In this document: piece by piece, positions 34,061 to 45,632 of the stretch | Position numbering within the stretch: position 1 is the stretch's first letter | Layout of the letters: each line of letters begins with the position of its first letter | Assembly: GCF_000004825.1 (NCBI RefSeq) | Contig: NW_008805076.1 | Location: forward strand, 1 to 64,000 | DNA length: 64,000 nt | Reading direction: 5' to 3' | DNA from: Heterostelium album PN500 | Taxonomy: Eukaryota; Evosea; Eumycetozoa; Acytosteliales; Acytosteliaceae | Position numbers and translations under genes: made by a program | Notes under the pieces: model-generated | Database searches by the model: none | Seen by the model: the letters and a program-made list of their open reading frames with translations, nothing else | What the model was told of the DNA's origin: nothing

Positions 34061-35855
34061 TTATGATGATCTACTATTGGTAATAGCAAGGGCTTTCTCT
34101 GAGCACTTTACAGTGTTCTCCCAGATGACTTTGCACTCGGCTTGCACTTCAGCCTTGAACTTTTCATCTTTCATATCGACGAGATTGATATTTACATTTT
34201 GCAATGCACCCCAGACTCCTAGCTCCAATGCCTTGACACCGATATCGAAATCAGACTTGGAGTTGATATTACAACACTCTGCCATCTTTAACATTGTTGG
34301 CCAAATGCTATTGGAGATTCTCATTGTATTCAATGGAATATTGACAACCTTCTTGAGTGCATTCAACACGGCTTGATCTCTTTGTGGTCCCTTGACAGAC
34401 ATCGATTCAACATATTCATTGAATCCTTTAGTATCTGCATCAATCATTGGAATCAAATCTTTCATTGCCCTTTTTAATAATAGCATTTGAAGTGAAATAT
34501 TAACAAACGTTTGTATATTTTGTAAACTATATATTATTAAGATCTACTTACTTATCTAATGGTGGAATTAATTCTCTCATGGTGGAGTCGAGATCTTCAA
34601 ACTTCTTTTTACCGTAGGTCATCCAACCAGCCATGGCACCAAGAGCAGATCCAAGAGCAGCAATGTTTGCTGCAACACTACCACCACCTGGAGCGGTAGT
34701 ACGTGCACCAACGATCTCAATGAAGGAACGAACGGTCATTGATGCCAATGGTTCAGCTACCTTTAAGTCTTCCTGTACCATGTAGTCAATGATACGCTTC
34801 TTTGGGTCGAACGGACTGCACGCGCTCAAGCCGAGACGGTTGATGGCAAGTCTAACCTTTTGACCTTCATCGATGATGAACAAGTTCTCCTGTTTAATAT
34901 AATAGTCAGCGGCCATCAAGATAGCATCCAATGGAACGAGTCCAACGATTTCCGAACCGGTAACGGCGAGGTTCAGCTCACGGGCATCCTTTGAACACTC
35001 TTCAAAGACGGTGTGAACGGCGGTCACCTTGTAGTTATCGAGATTCATTGAGACTTGTGCCATGTTGTATTCATCGACATACCATCCAATACCCTTGACC
35101 ATCTTTAAACGACCTGGCTCCTTCTCGGAACGACCTGCTTCACGGACATTCAATGCAATACGATGTGCCTGTTCCTTTGTACCAAGAACATTGACATTGT
35201 AAGCAATCAAAAAGTTACGAGCACCAGTAACCGATGCACCGTAGCTTGGGATGAATTTTGCAGGTCCGAAATCTGGTGCCCACTTTGGATCCTTCAATTT
35301 CTCCTCGAGACCTTCGTATTCACCGTTTCTGATTTGTTTCAATTGCTTTCTGTAATCACGATTCGATGCTTCTTCATACAAGAAAATTGGTAATCCCAAC
35401 TCGTCAGCACAACGCTTTCCAAATTGTTTGGCACACTCGATACAATCTTCCATGGTAACATCACGAACTGGTACAAATGGACAAACATCTATAATAATAA
35501 TAATAGTCTAAATCAGTATGACTACTTTTTTTTTTTTTGATCGAATTTGTAGAACAGTTTGATCTACAAACAAAACACTTTACTTACCCAATGCACCCAT
35601 ACGTGGATGAGCACCTTGATGTTTGGTCATATCGATCAATAGGAATGCAACCTTTGTAGCATTGAAAGCACCGTTTACAATAGCTGTAGTATCACCAACA
35701 AAGGTTACAACAGTTCTATTTGTTGATTTACCTGGGTCGACATCCAACAAAGTACATCCCGGTGTTTCTTTGATGGCATTTGTGATTGCCTCAATAATCT
35801 TTGGGTCTCTACCCTCTGAGAAATTTGGTACACACTCAACCAATGGTTTTGACAT
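34061..35855 (-). CDS. ftcd: Formiminotransferase-cyclodeaminase (FTCD)
   Basis: Three exons: 35855-35588, 35488-34552 and 34469-34061, about 537 residues, close to the human length. It is a bifunctional enzyme of histidine catabolism: the amino half moves the formimino group from formiminoglutamate to tetrahydrofolate, and the carboxyl half cyclises it to methenyl-THF with release of ammonia. Seen here: [20 protein letters not shown], the His of [13 protein letters not shown] (catalytic and substrate loop), [20 protein letters not shown] and [20 protein letters not shown]. The cyclodeaminase domain shows [20 protein letters not shown] and GALGAMAG-type glycines. The C-terminus is the expected helical bundle. 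Both halves look intact. Confidence 0.95.
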
Positions 35856-36176
35856 TGTTCTTATTTATATATATGTATAATGAAAATACTGATTGCAAAA
35901 AAAAAAAAACAAATCAAATTTCAATTTAGTTTAAAATTTCCCACTTCAAAAAAAAAAAGTACGGACAGGTTAATATCAATACCTGCAATTTAAAAAACCC
36001 CTGAAATTCTGCAATATACAAAAAAATATCTTGGTTGATATAATTTATTACTAGATTTATGAATACTAATAAAACCATTATTTATAAAACCATTGTACCA
36101 TTTGATAGTGAAGATATTAAAATTTTTTTTTTTTTTTTATATTAGACAATAAATAAAATAAAAGTAATAATTTTTT
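35856..36176. promoter_or_regulatory. FTCD upstream spacer
   Basis: 321 nt between the FTCD start and the end of the downstream GTPase gene. A TATA-like stretch (TATATATGTATAA read on plus) lies just upstream of the FTCD ATG. Nothing else was seen. Confidence 0.4.
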
Positions 36177-36892
36177 TTACGAAATAATACATTTTGATTT
36201 TTCTCTTTTTTCTTGCTTCTTTACTTTTCTATTTGCCATCTTGGTTATTCTTATGGCATCTTCTATAATATTTACATTCTGGTTGAGGAGTGCTGAGCAT
36301 TCGACATAATGGATAGCACCAACTTTGGCAGCCATGGCTCGAGCCTGTTCCTCTGATACCAGTTCTTTTTGATTTGGATCGTTTCTCAAATCACTTCTTA
36401 GACCAACTAAGATACAGGTATAGTTGGTCTATAATGATTTACTTCATGTACCCACTATAAGAAAAAGAATAAAAAATTTAATAAAACACAACCAAGAAAT
36501 ATAAACAGTGAAATCTAAAACTAATTACTCTTTTCTCAGCATTCTCAAATGAAGCTAAAGATCCAATATTAAAGCAAACCAAGAACACTTTGCAGAATCT
36601 GTATAATCTTGGCCTTGGGGTAGTGTCAGCATTCTCTCCTTCAGCACTGGTATCCCATATTTTCAAAGCTCTTAGTCGCTTTTCAAATGTAATCTCTCTA
36701 TGATAACCATCAAATACTTTCTATTTCCAAACAGTTAATAAATAAACAAATAAACAAAAATAAATAAATGATCCTTACAGGAACTTTTTCTGTTGTTGGG
36801 AATTTATTTCTTGCAAAAGTTAAAACGAAACTGGTTTTTCCAGTATCATCATCTCCTACAATTATAATTTTATATTCTTTTGCATTATTCAT
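36177..36892 (-). CDS. Divergent Rho/Rac-like small GTPase, copy 1 (frame conflict at exon 3)
   Basis: Exons 36892-36779, 36720-36529 and a third ending at 36177. The P-loop GDDDTGKTS, switch I region (VPVKVFDGYH), a DxxG position reading DTSAEGE, the SSAL-type motif (ECSALL) and a CaaX end (CIIS, prenylation) mark a Rho-like protein. Two oddities. First, DTAGQE is replaced by DTSAEGE, so the catalytic Gln is missing, and the G4 motif reads GLRSDL in place of GTKxDL. Second, the acceptor matching the paralogue (exon 3 from 36454, WVHEVNHYRPTIP) runs into a stop and is one base short of frame. A second TATAG acceptor gives an in-frame exon 36428-36177 (TNYTCILVGLRSDL) and a 185-residue protein lacking about 10 residues before strand 5. 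The gene may be spliced this way, be a recent pseudogene, or contain a sequence error. Confidence 0.65.
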
Positions 36893-37155
36893 TGTTATTA
36901 CTATTACAATTTTTAATTACAAACGACTGATAACTAAAAAAAAAGTAAACGTACCTATTTATTTAAATTTCCAACAAAATATCTAAAATAGATTTATCTT
37001 AAGATATTTTTTTTTTGTTTTTTTGACCGTTCACCCATTCCCAATTATTTTTGATTTACTTTTAGTTGCTTATACAATTTTGCACAAGAATTAAACAAGA
37101 ATAATATTGTGGTAAGGTTATAGTGATCTTAATATTATTATTTATACATAGTGAT

Positions 37156-37908
37156 TTACATAATTTGACAAACGATTTGATCTGATTTTTTGTTGTCTTT
37201 GGTGTTGTGGGTAGTATTTTTGTTTAGTAGCAATCTGCCAGTGCTCTGAATAGACTCTTCGAAAACTGAGACCAAACCTTCGAGTGTTAATGCCGAACAC
37301 TCGAGATAGTTAATTGCACCGAGTTCTTGAGCTATTCTTGTTCCTTGGTCATGTGTGATCACTTGCTTATCATTTCTTTCAAACTCATTTCGTAAATCTA
37401 TTTTAGTTCCTACCAAAATAAATGGTACGCTAGGTTGATGTTTGTTGACTTCCGGTATCCACTATTTTATAGTAATAATATTTAGTAATTAATATTAAAT
37501 GTTTATCAGTAATCAATAACAACGATAAACTCTTAATAATTACCTTATTACTTATATTTTGTAAAGATTCAACAGAAATAACTGAAAAACAAAGAAGAAA
37601 TACATTGGCGCCACTATATGATAATGGTCTAAGTAGATCATATTCTGCAGTACAAGCTGTATCCCATACACCTAACTTGATTTCATTACCATCTACAACT
37701 AGATGTTTATAATAGTTATCTACTATCACCTAATAATTAAAATAATAATTAAAAAAAAAACAGTAGGTGCATTATCTATCAAAATAACTAGTCAACTTAC
37801 AGGTATATTTTCACTTGTGAATTGATCTTCTGAATATGATTTCAATAAACTAGTTTTACCAACCTTATCATCACCAATTAAACAACATTTAAACTCTGAC
37901 AGTTCCAT
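37156..37908 (-). CDS. Divergent Rho/Rac-like small GTPase, copy 2
   Basis: Three exons: 37908-37801, 37729-37544 and 37461-37156, about 199 residues. Rac-type order: P-loop GDDKVGKTSLL, switch I, then IKLGVWDTACTAEYDLLRPL (family DTAGQEDYDRLRPLSY), VFLLCFSVISVESLQN, WIPEVNKHQPSVPFILVGTK with IDLR, ECSAL and a CaaX end (CQIM). In the switch II motif the Gly-Gln pair is Cys-Thr. Loss of Gln61 normally abolishes GTP hydrolysis, so the protein may be permanently GTP-bound or depend on other control. Intron positions equal those of the neighbour at 36177, so they are tandem duplicates that diverged strongly. The basic region before the CaaX box is weak. Confidence 0.85.
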
Positions 37909-38347
37909 TGTAAAAATCTATAAATAAAAATGAGTTTAAAAAAAAAAATATAATGTTGATCTGATCACAAATAGTTAAGATTAAATTATTAAAAAAAAAA
38001 TTAAATATTTTTTATTAATATTGTTATCTAGATAGATAAGTCTTTTTTTAACTATATTATATTAAATTGAAAAAAGGTGGTGGGATGAGAGACAGATACA
38101 ATGGTTGATTGGAACCTTATACTTTTATCTCTCCGGAGTAATATTAGATGATTGATTATAAAGTTGCATAACCATTCTACTAATAATGTGAAGGGTTTGT
38201 TGTTGTTTTTTTTGTTTATAATTAACTACTTTGTTGTTAATATTAATATTTACTATCTAGTTGATTACATATATTTACACGCACTTATTATATTATTATT
38301 ATTATTATATTATTATATTATATGTTAAGTATATAGTTTTTTTTTTT
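37909..38347. other. Intergenic spacer
   Basis: 439 nt upstream of GTPase copy 2 and downstream of the LysM gene. It contains TAT/ATTATT repeats near 38289-38320 and nothing else. Confidence 0.55.
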
Positions 38348-39048
38348 TCAAAGTGGGTTCAACTCATCATCGATAAGTGAAAAACTAAGTTGAGTTTTCT
38401 GATCGAGTGAATTTACAACCGGTGAAAGACTGAGAATAGAGATTGGCACTGACTTCCATTTGTGATCATCATCTCCGGATGGCAGTGGCTTATTATTCAA
38501 TACGTTGTTGAGATTGTAATTACTCTTGCTATTAAACTCTGAGAAGAAATCGACATTCTTTGCTTTGATCATGTCTCTCTTCTGTTTATATTCATCAAAG
38601 TCACTTGCCTCTACATATCCAATACTATTATTACTATTACTACTGCTACTACCAATATCACTAATTCCCGATGAAGATAATGAAGAGGAAGATGATGATC
38701 CCTCTTCGCTGTCTTCATCTATTTTAATGGGAATGAATAAACTCTTCTTTAAAAACAGTGTATCATCTTTCCAAATCTTGTTCACTCTTTTTATATCCCC
38801 AACCTAAAAAATAATTTGCAAAAAACAAAAAAAAAAATCGAAAAAGAGATTGGTGGTTAGTGTTTGTTTGTGCAAGGTCTGCAAGTTTTATAAAGCATTT
38901 AAAATGTCATGTCAACAACAACACTTACTGTGGAACTGTATTTCAAAGCTAAACCTTGAAGTGTATCTTGTGATTGTAAAACATGCTCGATGTATCTAAA
39001 ACCATCTGCAGGACTTTCAATATTTTTTGTTCTTAATTCTCTACTCAT
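38348..39048 (-). CDS. LysM-domain protein (LYSMD1/2-like)
   Basis: Two exons: 39048-38929 and 38803-38348, about 191 residues. One LysM domain (about residues 18-66: FRYIEHVLQSQDTLQGLALK, YSSTVGDIKRVNKIWKDDTL, LFLKKSLFIPI) is followed by a Ser/Asn-rich acidic linker and a less ordered tail (NVDFFSEFNSK, LSLSPVVNSLDQ). There is no signal peptide, so unlike secreted bacterial LysM proteins this is probably an intracellular eukaryotic LYSMD1/2-type protein of unknown function. The intron inside the LysM domain is conserved-looking and joins in frame at SST|VGD. The ends are well defined. Confidence 0.82.
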
Positions 39049-40253
39049 TTTTGATATATTATTTTACTTCTATATATATATAAATAATATCAATATCTGC
39101 TCTATAATAATATTTTCAAAAAGATAAAATATATTAATATTTAATGCTTTTCTAATTATTAATTGTTTTGAATAAAATTGAAAATTTAATTTTTATTAAA
39201 CAAATTTTATATAAATCATTTTTTTATTATTAATAAAAAAATAACTAATAACCAGGTTGGCAGAAAATGCAAAAGAGGTAAATAGGTGAACACAACTTAC
39301 AAAAAGAATATTAAATGAAAATGAATGATTATTATTGCAGTATAGTTTACACATATCAATATATATATATATATTTATTTGGTATTGGTTTTGTTATTTT
39401 TGTTGTTTTTTTTTTTGTTTTATTGGTTTATATTTGCAACCAACACAGTTGTTTGTTTCGAGATATGATGTGGGTGAAAGTTATGTGCTTGTTGTATATA
39501 TTTATGTGAGTTGTGAGTAAATCTGTAACACATTATTGATTATTTGTTGCAAAAGAAGAATTCTTATCGTTCATGATTGGTTGTTGTTTGTTTATTTGTT
39601 TGCTGCTTGCTTATTTATAAAAATTGTCGTTTTGTTACAGTAATTAATTTTTGGTTAAATTATTTATCTGTCTGATTGACCGATGCTTAAAAATAAAATA
39701 AAACAAAACTCTAATTTGTTATTGCGGTTATTTGCAGCGCAGCAATAAGATTTTCAATTATTATTTATTATTTATTTATTTAATAATCTATTGTCTAATG
39801 TCAAAAACTGATTTCTAATTTGGATAATATCTATATTTCAATTACTTTTTTGATATCTTATCTGTTGATTTTACTTTTTGATTATTATTTTTAATGGTTT
39901 TTAACTTTTTTTTTCTACAACTTGTTCAATTCAAAATTTTTGATATATTACCCCTAATTTAGTAAAACTAAAAGAATTAACACTTGGCTCTCTTTCTCGA
40001 TATCCTCGTTTAAATTCATATATTAAAAAAAAAAAAAAATAGAAAAATAAAAAATTCAGTCGAAAAGTTGAAAAATTTAAACACCCCCAGGACCTTGTTT
40101 AATGTTGTTTTGCAATCAAACGTATACTCCTATTTTTTAAGATCAGGATTTTACATAAAAGATCCACCAGGATGGAATTGAAAAAAAAAAATAAAAAGAA
40201 ATAATAATTGTGAAAAAAAAAAACATTTGGTATAAAGTAAATGTATATCTATT
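39049..40253. other. Intergenic region, 1.2 kb
   Basis: The part next to 39048 is the LysM gene promoter, and the rest lies 3' of rrp36. The DNA is A+T-rich, with a TA repeat near 39361-39373. The 64-codon open frames at 39315-39520 have random hydrophobic composition and were not accepted. Confidence 0.55.
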
Positions 40254-41309
40254 TTAATATTCTTCGGGAGCAGATCTTCTTGTTCTAGGTAAATTAAGTT
40301 TAGATTTGCTTGATACCTTCTTACGTCTCTTCTCCATGTATTTATCCAATTGTTTCTTTTCTTTAAGTTGTTTAAATTTATCTTTGATTTCAAGATCTTT
40401 CAGTGCAGCTATAGAATTATTATTATTATCATAGTTGAAATGAATGAGTTAGTTAACATAGAACCTTTGAACCAATAAGTTTAATATATATATAAATCGA
40501 TATTTACATTGTTTCAAATAGAATGGTTTCTTTCCTTGTCTAACATTTTCAACTTCTTGTTTCTGCCATTCCTCCTTTAGTTTACGACGTTTGTCTTGTA
40601 GGTCTTGAGTTGCCAGCTTTGAACGTTTCGATTGAATTTCACGTGTTATTCTTGCTTGGAGGTCAAAATCTGTTGTCTCTTTGAGACGTTCCGACAGTTT
40701 ATTGATATCTTTTTTCACAATGTCGTCGAGGAATCCGTACTTCTCACGATACAACTTTTCATCAAATTTACCAGCTAGACTATCAAATCTTGGATCACGA
40801 GCTACCATCTTCTTTACATTGACCACCTGCTTATATCTTGATACTGGTACTTTAGCTGTGGTTTCTAATGGTCTAAAATATATATATAATCGAATAGTAA
40901 GTTAATAAAGGTACTAACATTATTCAAGTATAAATACATACGCATCTTTATCTTCTCTTTTACCGAATCTACTTGAAAGTTTTAGTGCTTTTGGTATAGG
41001 TTGATTCTTACTCTTGTTGTAGAGTTCTCTTTCTTGTTGTCGTCTCTCTTGTGCTTCTTTTTGTTTTTGGAGATTCAATTGTTGTTGTGCTTTCTCTGAC
41101 TGTTTTTGTTTCATATCGATCAACATTCCAAAAGGTACTGCTTCCAATTCTTTCTTTATCAGTTCTTCTGTATTTTCATCTTCATCTTCGTATTGATCAT
41201 ACTCCTCTTCTTCATTTTCCTCTTCTTCTATTTCTTCTTGTTCATAGTAATCATCGTCGTCGTCAACATCTTGATATCTTTTATTATTATATCTTCCTTT
41301 ATAACTCAT
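40254..41309 (-). CDS. rrp36: rRNA-processing protein Rrp36
   Basis: Three exons: 41309-40942, 40872-40508 and 40408-40254, about 295 residues. Rrp36 is a nucleolar component of the small-subunit processome needed for early pre-rRNA cleavage. It has an acidic amino-terminal part (Asp/Glu runs), then the family core: VPFGMLIDMKQ, SRFGKREDKDAP, KKMVARDPRFDSLAGKFDEK, YREKYGFLDDIVKKDINKL, LKEEWQKQEVENVRQGKKPF and YLKQSALKDLEIKDKFKQLK. It ends in a basic tail (EKRRKKVSSKSKLNLPRTRR). The order and spacing match orthologues well. Exon 3 ends in the expected basic segment. Confidence 0.92.
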
Positions 41310-42421
41310 TTTACAAATATAATTTATATTATATTAAAATAATAAATAAAAAAAATTAAAAAAAATATTTTTCATGTAAAAAAACGAACGATTCAATTAA
41401 AAATAAAAAAATAAATCATATATGTGTTCTGTACCATTTAAATAAACACATTGTGTCTCCTAAGCTAAATCATAACATTTCATCATAGAATTATTGTAAT
41501 TTCACATGGTTATTTATTAATGTTTGAATTAATCTTTACATCAATTGACAAAAAAAAAAAAAAAAAAAAAAGTAAATTAATTTATAATTATATTACTACA
41601 GTCAATCTGCTATTTTGGTCCACTAAATGATAAACAAAAAAAAAGAGATTATCTAAATGACCATAACACCAAATCAACTACATTCAATGATAGTACCACT
41701 GTTGTTAAAAACTTGTTTTTGTTTTCACTAAAACACACAAACAACCAAAATGAAAATATAAAAATACATTGCTCTTTACTAATAATTTGGATCATATTAT
41801 ATTATTATATGTAGTGTATCGGTTAAATATAATTAAGGACCAAATACAATAATTATAAAACACACTGAAAAAAAAAAAAAAATAACTCTTTTCACACATT
41901 TTCAACACCATTTATCAATCATTCATCATATGCGACTAGGTAAATGAAAAAGTGGATTGTAAGTTTACTTTATTATTGTTGTTTGTGCTTCGATGTAATA
42001 ATATTTCATTGTTTGTGGTTGGTTTTTAAATAGAAAACAATAAATTAGTAATGATGTTAACAACTTTTATACACATGAGTATAAAAGGTCAGTTGTTGAT
42101 TTGTTGATAGGTATTGGGGAGTATGATGTTATAGTGTTACAATGAATGTTCATTTTATCGCAGTATGAAATTACAGAATGAAAAATGATGGTTCTACAGA
42201 AGTTAATGCTATATCATATGCAACTGAAGTAAAAAACCTATTTAAGAGTCATCCTCTCTTTCTTTTCTTATCATTAGTCACAGATCTTGGTTCACATTAA
42301 TATAAAAACAAAAAAAAAGAGTAAGTATTAGAAATAAATATAAACAATTTGTTAAATTCTAAAAAAACTAATAATAGTTTCTATTTTTTTTTCTAAAATC
42401 TTTTTCTTTAGAATAATAAAT
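41310..42421. promoter_or_regulatory. Divergent promoter region, rrp36 / small secreted protein
   Basis: 1.1 kb with no gene. A perfect inverted repeat CTTTTATAC / GTATAAAAG lies at 42064-42072 and 42079-42087, presenting a TATA box on both strands. A second TATA-like box is at 42301, followed by a possible leader intron 42321-42411 (GTAAGT to TTTAG) ending 10 nt before the ATG at 42422. Confidence 0.4.
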
Positions 42422-42673
42422 ATGAATATCAAAATAATCATAACCATTTTGGTGGTGTTGTTGGGCTTATCAATGGTACATGCTAGCAGAGAGTTGCTTA
42501 CCGAATGTCACAGAGCATGTGTACAAGGTGTAGTCCATGGTTGGTGTAGCAACAAATACAAGATTGATCCGGTCAAATCAGAATGTGTTGCATTTGCCGA
42601 TAAAATTGAGTTCAACTCAGACTATGACTGTTTCACTTGCTGTCAAAAGTGGTACGCCGATCATCTAGTTTAA
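42422..42673 (+). CDS. Small secreted cysteine-rich protein
   Basis: 83 residues. A signal peptide (MNIKIIITILVVLLGLSMVH then ASR) is followed by a mature part of about 60 residues with seven cysteines (TECHRAC, GWCSN, SECVAF, YDCFTCCQ). An odd cysteine count allows dimer formation. No family was recognised. The coding DNA has clearly higher information content than the flanks, and a TATA box and possible leader intron precede it. It may be a small extracellular signal or antimicrobial-type protein; function is unknown. Confidence 0.6.
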   Translation: MNIKIIITILVVLLGLSMVHASRELLTECHRACVQGVVHGWCSNKYKIDPVKSECVAFADKIEFNSDYDCFTCCQKWYADHLV

Positions 42674-42832
42674 ACGAGTTCTAAATCCATTGAAGAGCTC
42701 CAAAAATTATGATGCTATAAAAAAAAGATATAAAAAAGTTAAATAAATCCAAAAAGAATTTTAAATTTATTTCAAAAAAAAAGAAAAGTTATAATTAATC
42801 AATTGATGTTTGTTGCCTTATTTATTTGATAA

Positions 42833-43666
42833 TTAATTTCTGTTGTATTCACCAAATTTCGATAGATATTGTGAGATGGTTAGAGGTGGTGGAATACCGA
42901 TTTTGGAGACTGGGAAATAGTTTCCACCCAATGCCAAGATGGCAGAGAGAGCAACTATACCTGTGACTCCATATACACCATACCAGTAGGATTTGCTCTT
43001 TACTTCATTTACCTTGTAGTCGTGACTTCTCTTGATGTAACGATTGTAGATACGGTTGTAGGAGAATGCAGTATGATACATTAGAGCGTGGAAGAATGAA
43101 CCGTAATATGGGTAGAAATAATATGGGAAATTAATCAAGGTGTAATGCACAGATTTGAAACCAGAGCTAAATTGCTTGTCGAGCAATACGTATCCTCTGG
43201 TGGCAAAGACGTGACCACCAATGAAGACAGAGAGAATCAATCCCGATGCTTGGAACAATCCGTAGGGTGTTGGAACACGGTTGACAAACTTGGAGAGCCA
43301 GCTCTTCTTCTCTCCACTTGGATCTACATCCATCATCTCAATCACTGGAACCGATGGATCACGTTTGTAAAAGAGAATTCCATTCACAACGATATGAGTA
43401 CCGATGGCACCAATTATGATTGGTTCTATAAACTTGTTTTGATAGAACTGTCTGAATAGGTCACGCAGACCAGTGAAACACAATTCACCTAGATGGCTAC
43501 CTAGCACCATTACAATATGAAGTTGTGAGAATGTTGAAATGACAACTCCACTTGCAGCTTGCCATTTCTTTAGGTTATCAATCGAGAATATCTTTTTAAC
43601 TTTATCAATAAATGATACCGATGTGTTTATGTTTTTATTACTATTGCTATTGTCTACTTCTGACAT
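42833..43666 (-). CDS. Mcp1-like (DUF1691) multi-span membrane protein
   Basis: A single-exon gene of 277 residues with about five hydrophobic spans. Two related blocks (KWQAASGVVISTFSQLHIVM and LFQASGLILSVFIGGHVFATR), each 'Q-x-x-SG' followed by an in-membrane His, repeat within the protein. This is the pattern of the DUF1691/Mcp1 family, which resembles succinate-dehydrogenase membrane anchors. In yeast, Mcp1 is a mitochondrial outer-membrane protein that acts with Vps13 in lipid homeostasis. The amino terminus is Asn/Ser-rich and soluble. The family call rests on motif layout and is moderate; mitochondrial localisation is inference. Confidence 0.6.
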   Translation of the reverse strand: MSEVDNSNSNKNINTSVSFIDKVKKIFSIDNLKKWQAASGVVISTFSQLHIVMVLGSHLGELCFTGLRDLFRQFYQNKFIEPIIIGAIGTHIVVNGILFYKRDPSVPVIEMMDVDPSGEKKSWLSKFVNRVPTPYGLFQASGLILSVFIGGHVFATRGYVLLDKQFSSGFKSVHYTLINFPYYFYPYYGSFFHALMYHTAFSYNRIYNRYIKRSHDYKVNEVKSKSYWYGVYGVTGIVALSAILALGGNYFPVSKIGIPPPLTISQYLSKFGEYNRN

Positions 43667-44746
43667 TGTTATTTAAATTGTATATATTAATTAAAAAAAA
43701 GATTAGATTTTTGGTGTTAAATTGACTAAATTGATAGTTTATTTATAGATTTTTTAGATTCAAATAAGTTTAGTTAATTTTATTTTAAATTTCATTATTA
43801 CGTGTATTCAAAAAAAATCACAGCTCCACCAAAAAAAAAAAAGTTGGTGCGCAATGACCATTCAAATGCCGAAAGGTTTTTTTTTTTTTTTCATAATGAA
43901 CCTTGGGTTACAGTTGTTGTTCATCAATCTAATCAAATCAAACATTAAAAGAATCTAAATAAAAAAATAAATAAAAAAAAACAAGTTATATCATCATTTA
44001 ACTTGTCAATGTCGACATTTTTTGAAATCTATCGCCTGAACCATTTTAAGACGATCTACAAAAAAGTTATTTGTACAACAAATTTTTACATTCACCAGTA
44101 AATAATTACAAATATCAATATTAAATAATTCACATTTTTCTTTACTTCTTTTATAACAATGACTTCAATAGATAATATAAGAAGAGAACTTTAGGACCTA
44201 AAGATTAAATATTAAAATTCTAGAGCGAGTGTGCACAATGTAATTAAACTATAAACTCTAAATTTGTAGAGTGGATTCTGTAATTTCCAAGAATTTATAA
44301 TAATACATTCACTTGAATATTGAAGAAGCTCTAATCAATAATGATTTAAAACGCTTTAGAATCCCAAATTATAAAAAGAAAAAAAATAAATATTTTTATT
44401 ATTGTTGTACTTCTAACCTATTAATAAATGATTATTCTTGGTATTTTAGGGTAAAAGTATCAAGATATATCAATTGAAATCTACAGTTGTTGTTTATTCT
44501 GATCTGAACAACAATGAAATTTATTACCAACAAATTTACAACTTTGAATTATTTCAACATGTTTGCATGGTATCCTTTTTTTTCAAGATGGAATCAAGAA
44601 TGGTCGTTGCAAAAACTAAAATAATATCTGATTAGATTCTTAAAGATATTTCAGTTTTTTACGGTTACGGTGCTGGAGAATTGATATAAAAGAGATCATT
44701 GATCTGTTTGAATTTTCGTCAAATCATTTTTAGTTTAATATAGAGA
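43667..44746. promoter_or_regulatory. Divergent promoter region
   Basis: 1.08 kb between the Mcp1-like gene (minus) and a secreted protein gene (plus). A good TATA box (TATAAAAG, 44685-44692) lies about 60 nt upstream of the ATG at 44747. No gene was seen. Confidence 0.45.
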
Positions 44747-45470
44747 ATGTTGAAATTATACACAATTTGTTTAGTTTTAGTATTGGTTTTGGTTGTTGCT
44801 AATGCAACCAATTCCAACAAACACACAGAATCGATCTTCAAAGATAAAATTACAATCACACCAATGACCGATTGTAGCACTATCGAAGGATTAGGTTATG
44901 TTGTTCCAGTTCGCGAGTGTTTCCACTTCCAGCCAATGTACTATGTCTATATCGACTTTATCGAGTCCAGCGGTTACAAAGCAGTCAACATCAGTTACTA
45001 CACCGATAGCAAATGCAGTGCTTCGCAAATCTACGATAGTTACGACTACGATATCAATCAGTGTTTGTTGATCAATGCATTCAATGAGTACACAGTCGGT
45101 TCGATCACAGTCGGTGAGCACTACCCCGAGAATGCAGTTCGTTTCAGCTTCTACTACGAGTATGAAACCGCCGACAAATGCAAAGGTAAATCGTTTGATT
45201 TGTTCTACACCAACAACTATCAAATCTACGATAAACTCTACCAATGTATCGATAATAAACCAGTGATCTCCCAATGCGAATATGAGCAACCAAACAATTG
45301 TACTGTCATTCCATACTCTGAGAATCAATGTATGACCGAGAACAACGGTGGACCTGGTAAGCTATTTAAAATTATTTCAAAAAATATATATATAATTTTT
45401 TTTTAACATAACTAACTAATAATCATAATATTTAATAGGTATTTATTCATGTAAGAAACCATGGTTTTAA
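44747..45470 (+). CDS. Secreted cysteine-rich dictyostelid protein, family unknown
   Basis: Two exons: 44747-45356 and 45439-45470, about 213 residues. A signal peptide (MLKLYTICLVLVLVLVVANA) is followed by a compact domain rich in Tyr/Phe with about ten cysteines (MTDCSTIEG, VRECFHF, SKCSASQ, NQCLLIN, DKCKGKS, YQCIDN, SQCEYEQPNNC, NQCMTE). The tiny second exon adds GIYSCKKPWF and one more cysteine. The terminal intron is supported by GTAAGC/AATAG and by the in-frame cysteine-containing end. The layout resembles the many small secreted proteins with a single domain made by dictyostelids. No function can be assigned. Confidence 0.75.
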
Positions 45471-45632
45471 ATAATTAAAAATAAATAAAACATTTTTTAA
45501 TATTATATCAAAATTATTCGTTTTTTTGTATTTTAAAAAAAATAATTTTTGATCAGACTGATCGTTTAAAGTCACTTTATGTTTTGACTATTCAAAGAAA
45601 GTAACACCTCACCTTTCCGATATAAATACAAA

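Noticed and set aside
39315-39520. Two overlapping plus-strand frames of 61-64 codons
   Set aside because: TA and T-run DNA; hydrophobic random composition.
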